A stretch of DNA of 64,000 nt from Larus michahellis (lineage: Eukaryota; Chordata; Aves; Charadriiformes; Laridae), in the NCBI RefSeq assembly GCF_964199755.1, contig NC_133911.1:1081001-1145000 (forward strand). The letters are read 5' to 3'. A model generated the notes under the pieces. The model was given only the letters and a program-made list of their open reading frames with translations, ran no database searches and was not told the DNA's origin. Shown piece by piece: positions 13,230-26,400 of the stretch. The position numbers and the translations under genes were made by a program. Position 1 is the first letter of the stretch, and each line of letters begins with the position of its first letter.

Positions 13230-14724
13230 CAGAGCAGACCCCAGGGAGAGGGCGCAGAGACCTGACGGCTCCCATCCCCGCAGGGACAGGACAGAGCGAC
13301 TCCCCCATCCCACCGTGAAGCCCCACGAGCCACATTGCTTCCTGACACTGGGGAAAGGTGACAGAAGGGACATGCAAAAAGATTGTATTAGCGCTGCTTT
13401 CCTTCCCCGTTCGCTCTGGGTGGGTAACTCCCTCCGACCACTCCGGAACCCTACAGGAATTCTCTGGGTATCAATGCCCACATCACGCCCTCCGCTGAGC
13501 CTCCACACATGCAGCTCCCCATCACCCACCACCTTTAATCTGGAGTACCCATCAGCATCTCAGGCAGTATTTTCCAGTTTCCATAGCCCCCTGCCCAGTC
13601 ACACATGCGCTAAGTGGCCAGGACTCAGCAGGGGACGGCCCTTGAACTCACCCGCATTCACTGCCTTGGGGTGGGAATGTGCAGCTGGGGTGGGGGACTC
13701 CAATCCCTCCGTCTGTGTCCACCGTTTCTCAGGCACTCAGTCATTTCTGAAGGCATTTGATGCTCCCCCCCCGCTGCCCAAGAGCTGTTGTCAGAGGGAA
13801 TCCGGGCATTTCATACCTGGCCAACTCATCTGCAAAGCCTCAGAGCCCTGCAGCCATCACCACGGCCTTCGTGCCCACGAGCAGCCGCAGCCACAACCTG
13901 CTTGGCGTGACACCAGAGGGAAACACCACGCTGACGAGCTGCTGGGGATCACTGCCGTTTTTGGGAGCAAACAGAGCGTATCAGAGAGATCCTGCCTTGC
14001 TGGATGCTGGTGGGAAGGTGGGGGAGATGGAGGCAGATGCAGGCAGCTCCAGCAGAAATGAGCTGCTGCTTTGCCCTCTGCTTCCTGCTGTCCTGGATCC
14101 CATGGACAGATCACTCGAACTCTGCCAGAAAGCATTTTCTTGCATCCATTTGCAAGAAGGGCCCTTTCAGTTCCCCAGACGCCTCTTGCTTTGTCAAGGG
14201 TGACTGGTGGATGTGTCTTCCCCGTCCCATTCATTATTATCTCCATCTCACCGTGTTCTCTCTCGTTCATCCCCTCTCAAACTAAATAGCTCCTTTCTTC
14301 TCTCTTCTCATGTGGAAATCGTTCTCCACCCATTATCGTTTTCATGATTTCACTTTCTGCTGTATCCTCTGTGATGAGACACCAGGACGCAGCAGTTCCC
14401 CATGCATTTCTGGGCACGTGGAACATCTTCCTTCACGCTGGCGTGTCTTGTCTTAATGCATGTGGAAAAACTCATTTCCTCCCTTTTAGTGGCAATACCA
14501 TCCCCTGGTGAGAGCTCATTGCTGTGGTTCCCAGGCCCCATGTCGATGCAGGGGCACCAGAAACACATTGTAAGGGTCTTGTTCCCACCTTCAAATGATC
14601 CTCTCTTAGCTGTTGCATTGCCCTCTTTAATTTCCTTCTTTTCATCCTCTCATGTCAGTATGAGAAGATGCACCATGTGTCTCTCCATGGTTCCCCACCA
14701 ATTTATTCCTGGAGTATCAGCAGG

Positions 14725-15988
14725 CCTCGTCAGCATGGGTTTATGAAAGGCAGGTCCTGCCTGACGAACCTGATCTCCTTCTATGACAAGATGACCCGAT
14801 TATTGGACGAGGGAAAGGCTGTGGCTATTGTCTACCTAGACTTTCGAAAATCCTTTGACACTGTTCCCCATAGAATTCTCATGGAAAAACTGTCTGCTCG
14901 TGGCCTGTATGAGCAAACGATCTGCTGGATCAAGCACCGGCTGAATGGACGGTCCCAAAGAGTGGTGGTCAATGGAGTTAAATCCAGTTGGCGGGCGGTC
15001 ACAAGTGGTGTTCCTCAGGGCTCAGTGTTTTCTCATTTCTGTTTAACATCTTTATTGATGACCTTGATAAGGACATAGAGTGTATCATCAGTAAGTTCAC
15101 AGATGACACCAAGTTAAGTGGGAGTGTGGATCTGCACGAGGATAGGGAGGCTCTACAGAGAGACTTGGATGGATTGGATGGATGGGCCAACGCTAACGGT
15201 ACAAGCTTCAACAAGGCCAAGTGCCAGGTCCTGCACTTGGGCCACAACAACCCCACGCATCACTACAGGCTTGGGGAAGTGTGGCTGGAGAGCTGCCTGG
15301 CAGAAAAGGACCTGGGGGTTCTAATTGACAAGTGGCTGAACATGAGCCAGCAGTGTGCCCAGGTGGCCAAGAAAGCCAATGGCATCCTGGCTCGTATTAG
15401 AACTAGTGTGACCAGCAGAAGCAGGGAGGTGGTTGTCCCCCTGTACTCAGCACTGGTGAGGCCACACCTTGACTGTTGTGTCCAGTTTTGGGCACCTCAA
15501 TATGAGAGAGATCTCGAGGTGCTGGAGCGAGCGCAGAGGAGGGCAACGAAGCTGGTGAAGGGCCTGGAGAATAAATCTTATGAGGAGCGATTGAAGGAGC
15601 TGGGACTGTTTAGTTTGAGGAAGAGGAAGCTGAGGGGAGACCTCATCACTCTCTACAACTACTTGAAAGGACATTGTAGAGAGGTTGGGGCTGGTCTCTT
15701 CTCACTGGTAATTAGTGATAGAACAAGAGGGAACGGCTTCAAGCTGCAACAGGGGAGGTTTAGACTGGACATTAGGAAAAAAACCTTCCCAGAAAGAGTG
15801 GTCAGACACTGGAATAGGCTGCCCAGGGAGGCGGTGGAGTCACCATCCCTGGATGTGTTTAAGAGTCATTTAGATGTGGTGTTGGGGGATGTGGTGTAGG
15901 GGAGAACTTTGTAGAGCGGGGTTGGTGGTTGGACTCGATGATCCCAAGGGTCTTTTCCAACCTGAATGATTCTATGATTGATTCTATG
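14725..15988 (+). mobile_element. CR1 LINE, longest copy in the window (RT C-terminal half)
   Basis: About 1.26 kb of CR1 ORF2 from inside the reverse transcriptase to the 3' end with a TGATTCTATG repeat. Visible motifs are YLDFRKSFDTV (RT motif A), SGVPQGSV (motif B) and FTDD (motif C). A single frame change near 15030-15050 splits the coding remnant in two, after which 300 codons remain open to 15899. The 5' half of ORF2, including the endonuclease, is missing. It differs in sequence from the 6.3-kb and intronic copies, so it belongs to another CR1 subfamily. Confidence 0.94.
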
Positions 15989-16279
15989 GATATCAAGGCT
16001 CAGCACAGCAGCTCAGAGGTGTTTCCACCTGTGGGTCATGCACAGTGTGGTCCTGCCTCACCCACCACAAAACTGCCAGCATTGTGCTAATGGCACTTCC
16101 TTCGGGCCAGGCTCACGCTGTGTGGATCCGCCTCTCCGTGACACTCAGCGGAGCAGTGCTGGGACTCGTCTCCACTGCAGGGCAGCATCTCTCCTGTCCG
16201 CAATGCAGCGGGCGGCCTTCCCCCGCCACCGCCAACCTGACCACTTGCACAGCCAGCTGCTCGCAGAGCTGAGCAAACA

Positions 16280-16430
16280 CTCAGGCTGGCGCGTTCCTGA
16301 TAAGGCTTTGTTTTATTCTACAAAACAGTGTCACGCTTCTTATCTGACACGAATCCTCAGTGTTAATCCAGTAGTTCTCCAAAGCGGTAATTTAACCCCG
16401 GACACGTTGGTGTGAACTTGGGTAATTATA
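16280..16430. promoter_or_regulatory. Candidate regulatory island with GATA cores
   Basis: GATAAGG, then TTATCTGACAC and GGTAATTTAA, in an AT-rich block that follows GC-rich DNA just after the 14.7-kb CR1 copy. Weak evidence. Confidence 0.22.
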
Positions 16431-17689
16431 TCCAGAGCTGCCTCCAGCTCTGTGAGGTCTGTAGGTGTTACAGGTGCTCTGTCTCAGCGAGGTTAGTGGG
16501 ATTAGGTACATCATCCTCCCATGAGATGGTAGCTCAGTCCTGGAATATAAATCAGCCTCTTCCCTCAGCTGGTATGTCACCTTTTTCACGTGACCCCCGG
16601 GGCACGGTACAATACTTTGCACCACATTTCCCCTGTGACTAAGCAAAGCATTAGCAATTGCGGCCCGTCGGTGGGGTCTTCCAGTTCATGGCCAAACGAT
16701 TATTGAGTGTAGTCTCCAGATCGTGGCCATGTGTCACAAGAAGCCTGAGCAGCACCACCAGCAGAGCCTGGAAATGGTGAGGCTCGCAGTGACTCCCCCC
16801 ACTACCCTCCTACCTCTCAGCAAAACTGAAGAAGGAAAGCACAGGATCCACGCTTCCCCACAGAGCCAGGACAGGTAATGAAAGGGCCACCACTAGCTGA
16901 CCAAGCAGAAGGAAAGTGTCGGCTTTGAGGACAGTCCAGGGAGATGCTGCTCTCCCCGAAGGCTTGCTGGGCTCAAGAAGCCTTTCTGAAGCACAGACCT
17001 TACAGTGGTGACCGTTATGGCACTTCACAGGTGATTAACGAGCCTAACGCTTGCCCCACTTCCCACGAACAACCTAGATGGCCAGTGCTGTTTGTTCCCA
17101 CCAGTCCCCCCACGCCTAAGCCTACACGCACCATGGGCAAGTACCTAAGCTGGGCACAGAGAAGGTGACCAGCCTCACACCGCTGTCCTTGGCGTAAGCG
17201 TAAGGGGCAGTGACATCTGCAGTAGCGTTGCCCCACTTGGCCACCCAGCTCAGGGCCACAGGCAAGGGGAGCAGCGTGGGGTCACGCTGGCTCTGCCTGC
17301 AGACCCACAGTCACGCAGGCACTGGCTCCTGGCAGGGGCAGAGGGGGATGTGCCCAGGCTGGAGGAAAGGAAGAGATGACCACGGTGCCACAGTCAATGT
17401 TTGCAGACCAATCCCAGGACCCTTCTCAAATCCTGATGCATCCCGTAGCCACCGTCTGGTGGCAGACCTTGCTGCTGGAGAGAAAACCCACTCATCCCCC
17501 AGGCTACGGTAGAGAAACAGGAATTTCCCAGGGCTGAGGACAAAAGGACAGATGAGGACCCCGAACATCAGCATTGTGCAGAGGGCTGGGGCAAATTTCA
17601 GGTTTGATCTCTGCATGTCTAATGGAAAGAGATGCCTCCCCGCACAGGCTGTTCCACTGCAGCGGGGACAAACTCAAATGCACACGGAG

Positions 17690-17980
17690 GGAGGCACACA
17701 GATGCCAGCATAATTAGCCACAAAATAGACTTTTCAGTATCACACAATGACAAAGAAAAATAAAAAAGGCCTGCGTGCTGATAATTCCTCAGCGCGCCTT
17801 GGTGACAAGGAACTGGGACAGACCTGAGCTTCCACTGAGCCAGAGGAAAATGTATTTTTAAAAAGCAGATTATCTGGTTAAACAGAGGGCAGGGGGCTGA
17901 GCCGAGAGATAATGGGGGTGTCTGTGACAGCTTTATTAGGAAGTGCCTAATGTCGGAGCGATTTCACGGCGGATCTCAGA
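17690..17980. promoter_or_regulatory. Candidate enhancer-like island
   Basis: TAATTA at 17711-17716, the near-palindrome CAGATTATCTG at 17866-17876, GAGATAATGG near 17905 and TGACAG (TALE/MEIS type) at 17925-17930 followed by CTTTATTAGG. Confidence 0.3.
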
Positions 17981-19689
17981 GCGGCGGGCTGCGGTCCCCG
18001 CCGCAGAGCCTCAGTGGCACTGTCAGACGGGCTTAGACACCAACTGACCCCAGCTTTTTGCTGCAGGAGACAATAAAAGCGGCAGGGATGCTTTGCAGGG
18101 GGTCGCCAGCCCGCGCAAACTCCTGGGGTACCACCTGAGGGGTGGGATGGGCGAGCGCCGTATTCGTTAGCCGTCATTAGCAGTGGGATTTGCCCTCCTA
18201 ACCTGAGAAGAGGGACATGCTCGGAAGCATGGGGCAGCTCTACCTGTACCGGCCTTGGCCCCGATAGCTCCTGGGCTCAGCAGGCACAGGGTATCACCCT
18301 GCCTTTGCCTTGCAGCTGCCTTCCAGGATGCTCTCACCTGCCCAGTTCCCCTTGTCTTTTTTCCAGGGTTTCCTCACCTCTCCTGTCTCGTTCCTTGCTG
18401 TGTCATCTTCCCATACAGTACAAAGACTCCTGCAAAGCTGGTAGGGCATCTGTGCAGCCAAGGATGGTCCTCATCACTCCCCAGCACCGTCTGCATCCAG
18501 GTCGCACGGAGAGATGCCACCTCCATCCCTCGGCGTCCTGTTGCCTGGTCTGGCAGCACGCCACATCCCACACGAGCACCCGCTGGCACTGACCCCTGCG
18601 AGTGCTCCAGGATGGGTGCGTGTGCGTGGGGCACGTACTTTTCTTCTCTGGGCTCTTCTGCCAGAGCAGGAGCACAGCCTGGCATCAGCATGGGGTGAAG
18701 CACTAGCAGGATGCTCACCACTAAGAAACCCAAACTGGCAGCATCCCATTCCCAGGGACCAGCTAGCAATATAGGCTACCAGAGAGCACGCGTGAACCGA
18801 GGCTTTGCCAGAGTGACTCCTGGCCTAGGTCTCTGGGAGCAGCTGTAGTTGGGAACAGGGGGCACTTGAACCAGTCTCTAATCCCAGATTTTACATGAGC
18901 TGAACAGGTCCTGATCAGCTTGCCTGGGGCTTACGGTGGGATTGACAGCCTCTCCCATGCCCCAGCCAGCCAGAGCAGCCCCGAGTGGCTCCCGTCATCC
19001 GGGCCAGGGCTTCCCTGTGAGAGGAGGGCAAGCTTGGATGCTGGGACCAGAGCTTAAACGCTCTCGGCCGTGGCTCTGTCCATGGGCATCAGACAGAGGA
19101 TGCAAATCCGGGTCTCCAGGAACAAAAGGCTGCGGCGCCTCTGCCCCCAGAGCTGCCAGCTCGGCGTGAGAGGACTCCCCAAGGCGCAGGGGAGCCAGCG
19201 ATGAAGCTGTCTCTGACAAGGAAAACTAAAGATGTAAGAGGGAGCATGAAATCACGGGTGACAACCATAACAGGGGCAGCTCCAGACATGAGAGGGGGAG
19301 CAGGAGCTGTGCTGCATCCCCCCGGGAGGCTCTGCTGCCTTTGTAGAGAGCGGTGCCGCCGGTGGAGGACCAACGGGTGAGATGGAGACAGTCCCCACAT
19401 CGGCCCCACTGCCTGCTGGTGCCCTGTCCCCTGTCTCTCACCAGCACCGGGACTGGGTGACACGTCCCAGTCCTGGCCACGCTGCAGTTTGCAAACTCCA
19501 GCCGCTGGAGCCACCCGCCTGTTGCTGCGACCCCCACCGAAATGCGTTGAACCACGAAGGGCGTCGCAGCGCCCGGGTGCAGGTTTGCAGGGGGGCAGTT
19601 GTTGACAGACGAGCCCAAAACCCGCCTACCATTTTCCCCTGCTGCAAGAGCTCATCTCCCCCGGGCTGCTGGCCTGGGCAGCCGACTCA

Positions 19690-20460
19690 GACAGAAAAAA
19701 CCTTCCTAATTTCCCCGTGAAAGCATTTTCTGTGTCATTATCAGTTTAACCTGGATTGCCTGAGCCACTACACCCTTTTGTCAGCACCCTTGGCGCTGCC
19801 TGTGCCGGCGGGGACGCTGCCCGGCCGCCCCCCATCGTCTCCTCCCACCCCCCAGCGCCACATTTCCCCTTTGTCCGCCTCTGCACAAGGGCGCCAGAAT
19901 TTACCCACCCTCTCTTTCAACTTTTCCCCTCTCTCCTTTCCCCCCCTCTGTAACAAATCAGTGAAAAGAGGGAAGAGAAGAGGCTCCAATGACAGATGGA
20001 GCTGGCGCTATCATCGCTCTTAACTGTCACCGAGAAAATCACACGGCAGCCACTGAAATTCAAATTAGAGTTTTGCTGAAGCTGCTAAAACTCATCAAAA
20101 GATATCTTTGAAGTCCACTGGCAGGCTGGTCATTTCTTTTAAATTAGTCCCTGTTGAAAATGAAATTGCAGGGAGTTGGTGTATTAGCATATTGGAGTGC
20201 GAGAGACAGCACAATACTGCCTTTCCAGGGAGCAGAGACAGTTTGCTCCTGCACAAAGACCGCGCTCAAACCGGGCTCTTATTGCATTAGGATAAATGAA
20301 CAAGTCATTTCAAAGCTCCCCATTAAGGGGGACAGGCTGGCACTCGGAGAGAAGGCGGCAAAGACAGGTCAGTGCTGTCCCCGCGTTCGTGCCCTCGGAG
20401 CCAACCTCCCGGCCGCGGCATCGCCAGCCCATGCAAATGAGGAGCTGCCTCGTTAGCAGA
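19690..20460. promoter_or_regulatory. Candidate complex enhancer (TALE, TCF-like, octamer motifs)
   Basis: The longest island in the intergenic region. It holds TGACAGATGG (19990-19999; TALE site overlapping an E-box), CTGTCA (20024-20029; inverted TALE site), the near-palindrome ATCAAAAGATATCTTTGAAG (20094-20113; two inverted TCF-like cores), several ATTA cores and the octamer ATGCAAAT (20431-20438). Confidence 0.38.
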
Positions 20461-23400
20461 GCCAGCTTGGTGACGAGGGGAGAGGGGCCCTCTCCCATCC
20501 CGATCCAGGGACCGGTGTTCCCAGCGTTGATGTGATGTGCAGGACGTGCGGCTCATCACAGCCCTCTGGGGATGAGAGCCCCTCTCGGATTGAGCCAGGG
20601 ATCAAGCCAGGTTCGATCCCACGAAACCACATTCTGTCCCCTGAACGCCGTTTTTTTCCACCCTTTGCTTTCTTACAGCACATTCTAGACAGACCGGAGT
20701 CAGCATCCCGCTGCCCCAGAAGTAGCTGAGCCCCAAGGAAGGGCCCTGGAGACCCCCAGACCATCCCTGGGTAGCTGCAGTGGGAGCCCAGGACAGACCA
20801 CCTCTGATCCGAACTGGTCTGAAAATGAGCGTCACTCCCAGTGCCGGCTCCTCTTAATCCGAACCCCACAGGCCTTGCATCTCAAAGGTGCCTGTCGGAG
20901 CTGAGCGCAGGCATTCATGGCCTCCAAGTTCCTCATGAGCCAAAGAGCGTGGTGGGACCAAGAGAAATGCACCGAGCCACTGGAAACCAGTGACTGGCCA
21001 CAGTGGGGTGGTGGCCAGTGGCCCCGAGAACAGCTGTAGCGTCTCCCATTAGTGAATATTTCTTAACATGGACAAAATCGGGTTGACATCCAGCTCCAGT
21101 TCAGTCCAACCCAGGCATCTGCCCAGAAATAACAGTCTTTAGGATGAATACCAACCCTCTTCTCCCAGGCTTTGCACCACACCGTCCTCCCCTCTCCCAA
21201 GGGGCCGGGCAGAGCGTTGCTGCCTACACGGGAGGCAGAGGGCTCTTCACCCAGCCCTGCCAGCCCAGGGCATCCAGTTCCCTCTGCCTGCCCTGAATCT
21301 CCACACAGAGGTTTCCCCATCACCCTGAAACCTCGAGCTGTCAGCTGCTTTTGGATAGAGCTGTTTCCTTCATTACGGAGCTGATGTGATGGGATTTTGA
21401 GTGGCACTAGTTACACTCCTGTGTCTTTACACATAATGTCTTCGGGCCAAGAGCTATCGGCTGCAGATTTCACATGGCTCTGAGAGGGGTTGGGAGCGGG
21501 TCAGAGGTGGGAAGCGTGGCCAGTTTCCCCCTGAACAGCCGGAGAAGATGGAGCAGAACTTGCCCCAGAGCACGTAACCTGTGACATTTTCCTGGGCTAA
21601 TGCAAATCTCACCAACACAGATGGGGAGATGAGCTCCTGCCATCACAAGCACTTGCTGAGCAGAGGTTTTCGCTGCAGGTTTTCTTAGAAAGGTCACTAC
21701 AGTCCAGGGCTGAATGTCTCTTCCAAATTTTTAGCTGTTTACCGTGGGTTTGCCCTGGATTTCTGACAAAGGGGCACAAGGAAGCTCACACCCAGTCGAA
21801 CAACTGCACCGTCAAGGTTCAGAGTGAGGGTTTTTTTTCTCCACCGTCTTGGTTAATTCTTGGTGTTTGGCTGCATTTCCCAGCCTTGGTCGGGTCCAAC
21901 GCCAAAGTGTCTGGATGGGATGGGTGGCACTGGGGGTCATGCAGACTGTGCTGCATACAGCCCACCACCTCAATTTCCCAGGCCAGAGCAGCACGCAGGG
22001 AAGCTGGTGCCAGGGTTATGGGCATGTGTTTCTGCCATGCAACTTAAAATCCACTGGGTGGGAGGAAGGCTTGAAGCAGCGACGTCAGTTTGCCAAAGGT
22101 CATTAACCTCCCACTCGGAAGGAGAGGCAATGCCCAGGGATCACTGGGCACATCTCACCACTGTTTCTGTTGGCAAGAGGGTGGCCAGCTGGTCTGCAAC
22201 TGGTGGTATCACACCCTGGTCACCTTGGGCAAGGCTTCTGATCCTAATTTTCAGTGTCTCACCTCATGCCCTTGCATCCCCCCCAGAACCCTGTCACTTT
22301 GACTGCCAGCAGCCTGGATGGGAAAGTAGTAGGACGGCCAGAAAGCCATGCCAGAAACAAATTTCTTGCAGCTCTGGGCTGTTAATCACCCTCTCCCTAA
22401 GACGATGCCAGAGGCTGGGATGCCGTAGGTTCCAATTCCTTTGCTTTTCCCATGTCAGCTCAGCATCCCTCTGCAGGCACCGGCAGTGCCAGCGGCTGTG
22501 CACCTGGGGCAAGGGCAGCGCCATGCTATCCCCAATGGGACACTCCACTGCTCACCCTGAGTGCATCAAAACCACCGGGCATCAATACTAAGAGCTGCCA
22601 TGCTCCTTATTACTGCTGTTGAAACGCTGGGCTCCTGAGACACCAGCTGCAACAGGAGAGGAGGAGGCAGCGCAGGGGCCTCTGTTCCCATATCAAACAT
22701 TCGGAGGATTGCCCCTTTCATCTGCTTCGTGCAAGGAGAGGAGCAGCTGGTGCCTCCTCTGATCCATCCCTACCCTGCTGCCTCCTGTCTTGACAAATGT
22801 GCCCTGGCCCGGCCATCTAGCCGGGGCATTAATTGGGGAACGGAGAGGATGGCAGGGAAGGGGAGAGCCCAGACTCTGCAAGGCACAGTCACCGTCATTA
22901 AGTTAGGGAGAAAAGTTTTAAACGTCATCATTTTCTGCCTCAATGACCGAAGAGGCACCTAGTCCTTGCATTGCAAGCCCAAGTCTCCCCAGGTTTCCAG
23001 CTCAGCCCTTGCCAGTGGAGACGGCAAGAACAGACAGGCTCCCACCAGCTGGGGTGTCAGCTCGCCACATATCCCCTTTCACGGAGCCCAGAGAGCCTCC
23101 CGTGTCGCGGGAGTCTCTTTTCAGGACATTTGGCAAGCTCGTGAGAAAGATGGGATCATTCCCCTGTGGGTCACATGGGGTCAAGAAGTGGCTTGGAGGA
23201 GGGAGCAGGGACTGCGCGTCCCAGGCATGGACACATGTCAGTCCAGGGACCGGTACGATGGCAACAACATCCCACTCATCAGGAAGTGATCTTGAGACTT
23301 CTCCATTTAAACGTGCTTGTTCTTACTAGAGAAGACCCCCTTGATAAGCTCAAAATGCAGGAAATGGATTTAAAAACCTCAGTGGGAGACTGCATGGATG

Positions 23401-26400
23401 GGAAGGGGATTTTATTTAATGTCATTTCCAAGATGACCTCACCCACTCATCCCCAGCACGACACGAGTGTCCAAGTGGGCTGTCCAGGATGACTTGTTCA
23501 TGGCAGCAGGGACATGGGACATCAGTCAATGATCTTATCTCCAGCATTAGTGTTAACACCCTTTGGGAGGCAACGGTAATTACAGGGTGATGTCTCCCCT
23601 CAGGACCTAGCTTACTTCAGCCCTTGGAGATCATGCTCCAGGTTGCTGCCCATTTCTTCATTAGTGTTTCTTTGTGTCCTCATTCTGCGTGTCTATGGCC
23701 TTCCTTCTTGGGGTCTTTCCCAGAACTAGCTCAACTAACCTTGTCTGCTGCGGGCTCTTCCCCAGGGCAGGGCAGAAAGGCTGGTTTTGCAGGACGTGTA
23801 TGGAGGGAGAAGCCCAGGTCATGAGGTGTTTGCGGGTCTGTGCCCTGTGGGGAAGGGAGAACTGCTCCGAATTTCTGCAGGCTGGTGAGGATTTACTATC
23901 TGCTGCTCCAAGGGGGCCTTCAAACCAACACATACTATCTGTAGAGAGCATGCCTTCAATATCATGCTCAAAAGCTTTATCATCCATTTAGGTTTGGCAT
24001 CAGCCTTGGTGTCTGGTGGTGAATAACCCAGGGTGCACCGGGGCAGCTTGAGAGGCAGAAACTGGGTGACTGCACCATGAATGCAGATATGTAACTAGGA
24101 AACAAATATCTCTTTAGTGCTACCCAAGAAAGGAGGCACATTCTCCAGAAGGATTAATGGCACGAGTAGCTCAGTCTGTGCCGGGCAGAGGGAATCACGT
24201 GCTCGCCTCTCTCTGCTGGGGGTCTGGCATTTTCTCTGCGTAGGGACAGTTGGGTCTGGCCTGATGGATGGCCTTGCAGCAAGCTCCCAGGGCTACGTGT
24301 CTCTTTGGGCTGGATCCCTGTAATGAAGTCTGACAGCACTGCTCAGACCCGCTCTCCTGCTCGGCATTATGTTAATGAGGGGGCAGACGAAAAAGAAAAC
24401 TACATATATCTTATTTGCCCATTCAAGAGATAAATAAACAAGCCACCAACTCGAGCGAGCAGAGTTTGGGAAGGCTGGTGCAGAGCCTGATGCCATATAG
24501 ATAGGCTGATGCAGCACATCATAGCTCTTCTCGCATCTACTGGGTCATTGTGTTCCTTCCAGAAGCAGAAATAACATCTGCAAACAGCACGGCCCCAGCA
24601 AACACGCCCCAGACCCCACAAGTGCATGAAAGACTGTGAATGAGTTTTTCATCTCCAACCAGGAGAAGAGGAATCACCATTTACCTGTCGAAGCACAGAC
24701 CATCTCTGAACAAAGAGGTCCTGAGCTTCTCCAATCTGACAGCATCCAAAGGGGTCACTGCAGAAATTCGGAGACTCCTGAATCCCATTTTTTCCAAAGA
24801 GATATTTTTGCCCAAGCCAGCCATTTCATACTAATGGCTTTGTGATTAGCAAATCAACACTTTCTATGGAAAAAAAATAATCACTGTCCAGCCCCAGTGA
24901 TCCTCCTGCATCCTTGATCTCACTGAAGACGCTGAAGTCTATCAAATCCAGCAGGCACAAAGGATGAGCTGGAAGGGTCCACACTTCTACCATGTGCCCA
25001 TGGTAAGCTCACCAGACGGGCTCACCAAACGCTTCCTCATGTCCTGAATCCGTGGACACAACACCATCTTGGTCTTCTCCTTCCCCCTTCTGCGCTGCTG
25101 AGGGTTACCTCAGCCATCCTCATGGTCTGGCTCTCTGGAGCGGGAGTTGCCAAGTGCGACCAGGAGCCCTGGCCCTGCTGCACCTGGGAGATGGAGACCT
25201 TGGTGGCCCTTGATGCAGCCAACATGTGAGCAGACTGCTAATGCCGGAGGCTGTTCACAAGAATACATCCCTCAAGCAGTGACAGGGACAATCAATACAG
25301 TGGCTGCTCTTTAGCAGTCCCTGGCAGGGAGCGGCAGCCCTCCCGGCGCTATCGGCCAGGCAGGCAGGCAGCCGCTCGTCTGCGGGATGGATTAGGGGAC
25401 AGACTGACAACGGGTGGCTCTTCCCCTGCCGCTGCCACCCACCCACCCGCATCGCAACCGCGCTGCACGGCTGCAGCGGGGCAGCCTGGAAACAGGTGGG
25501 GATGAGGCGCGGGGACCAGGTCACACATCCCGGGCACGCAGCTTCACACCCACACGCGTGACGCGTGGGGACATGCTGGGCTTTCACAGGGCCCCCCTGA
25601 TCCTGCGGCGGCCCCACATGCTCCCTGCATGCTGCACAGCGCCACGGGAGCTGTGCTGGGCCAGCAGAGCAGCCCTGGACACGTGGTAGAGGGCTCACGG
25701 CACGGTCCCACCAGCATCCATCCACGCACATCGTGCACAATCCCACTGCCAGCGGAAGGGAGATGAACACCAGAAAGCAGGCATCATGGCCAGGAGCGAG
25801 AAAAGGTTTTAGCTCAGCACCCTGGGTTTAAATTGGCGCAACCTGTCTTGCTGCAGGGCCCGAAACAATGAACTCCTTAGAACAAACTAAAGCTGCAGAG
25901 ATGCAGACAGCTGGGCCAGGCGTTGTTCCCAGGAAGTCCCATGCCCGCCCCGCTGCGCAATGGATCTGGGAAACCCAGCACTCTGGCTGCACCCGCGTTC
26001 CTCAAAAGGCCCTTTGGGCTGGTGCCACCTCTCCACAGCACTTACTCCTTGTCTGCATGGACCACTCCTGCCCCTGGCTGCACCAGTGCTTGGGACCCAG
26101 CTCTTCTCCACCCAAAACCCCTGCAGGCCACCGAGCTGTGCTGGTCCAGGGATGCGGCTCTTCCCTGGGGCGTGTGACCGGGGCCAGCAGCAGTGTCCTG
26201 AGAAACCACGCATGGCCAAGGGAAGCCCAAGCAGCCCAGCAATCCTGCTGCTGCCCTGTCCCTGGGTCTCCTGTAGGAAAGATCCTTAGAGGGACCAGGG
26301 AAGAAAGGAGAGGAAAGATCTCCCGCTGCCACCACAGGTCCCACTGGACCAAAGGGCTTGACATGGTGTCTGCGGGGCTGACAGCGTACCCAGACAACTG

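Larger units (their letters stand above)
7331..14724. other. Intergenic between two CR1 copies, no gene recognised
   Basis: Holds the 11.03-kb island, two purine/A-rich tracts and the 9-bp repeat. A 416-codon ORF (12811-14061, plus strand) is open, but I see no domain in it and it crosses low-complexity DNA, so I do not call it a gene. Confidence 0.55.

Noticed and set aside
20590..20630. GGTTCGATCCC, resembling a tRNA B box
   Set aside because: The flanking bases do not form a T-arm stem, and no A box or acceptor stem is found at the right distance.
19100..21607. Extra octamer motifs ATGCAAAT at 19100 and 21600
   Set aside because: The total number of octamers in the window is close to chance expectation and these two lie outside AT-rich islands.
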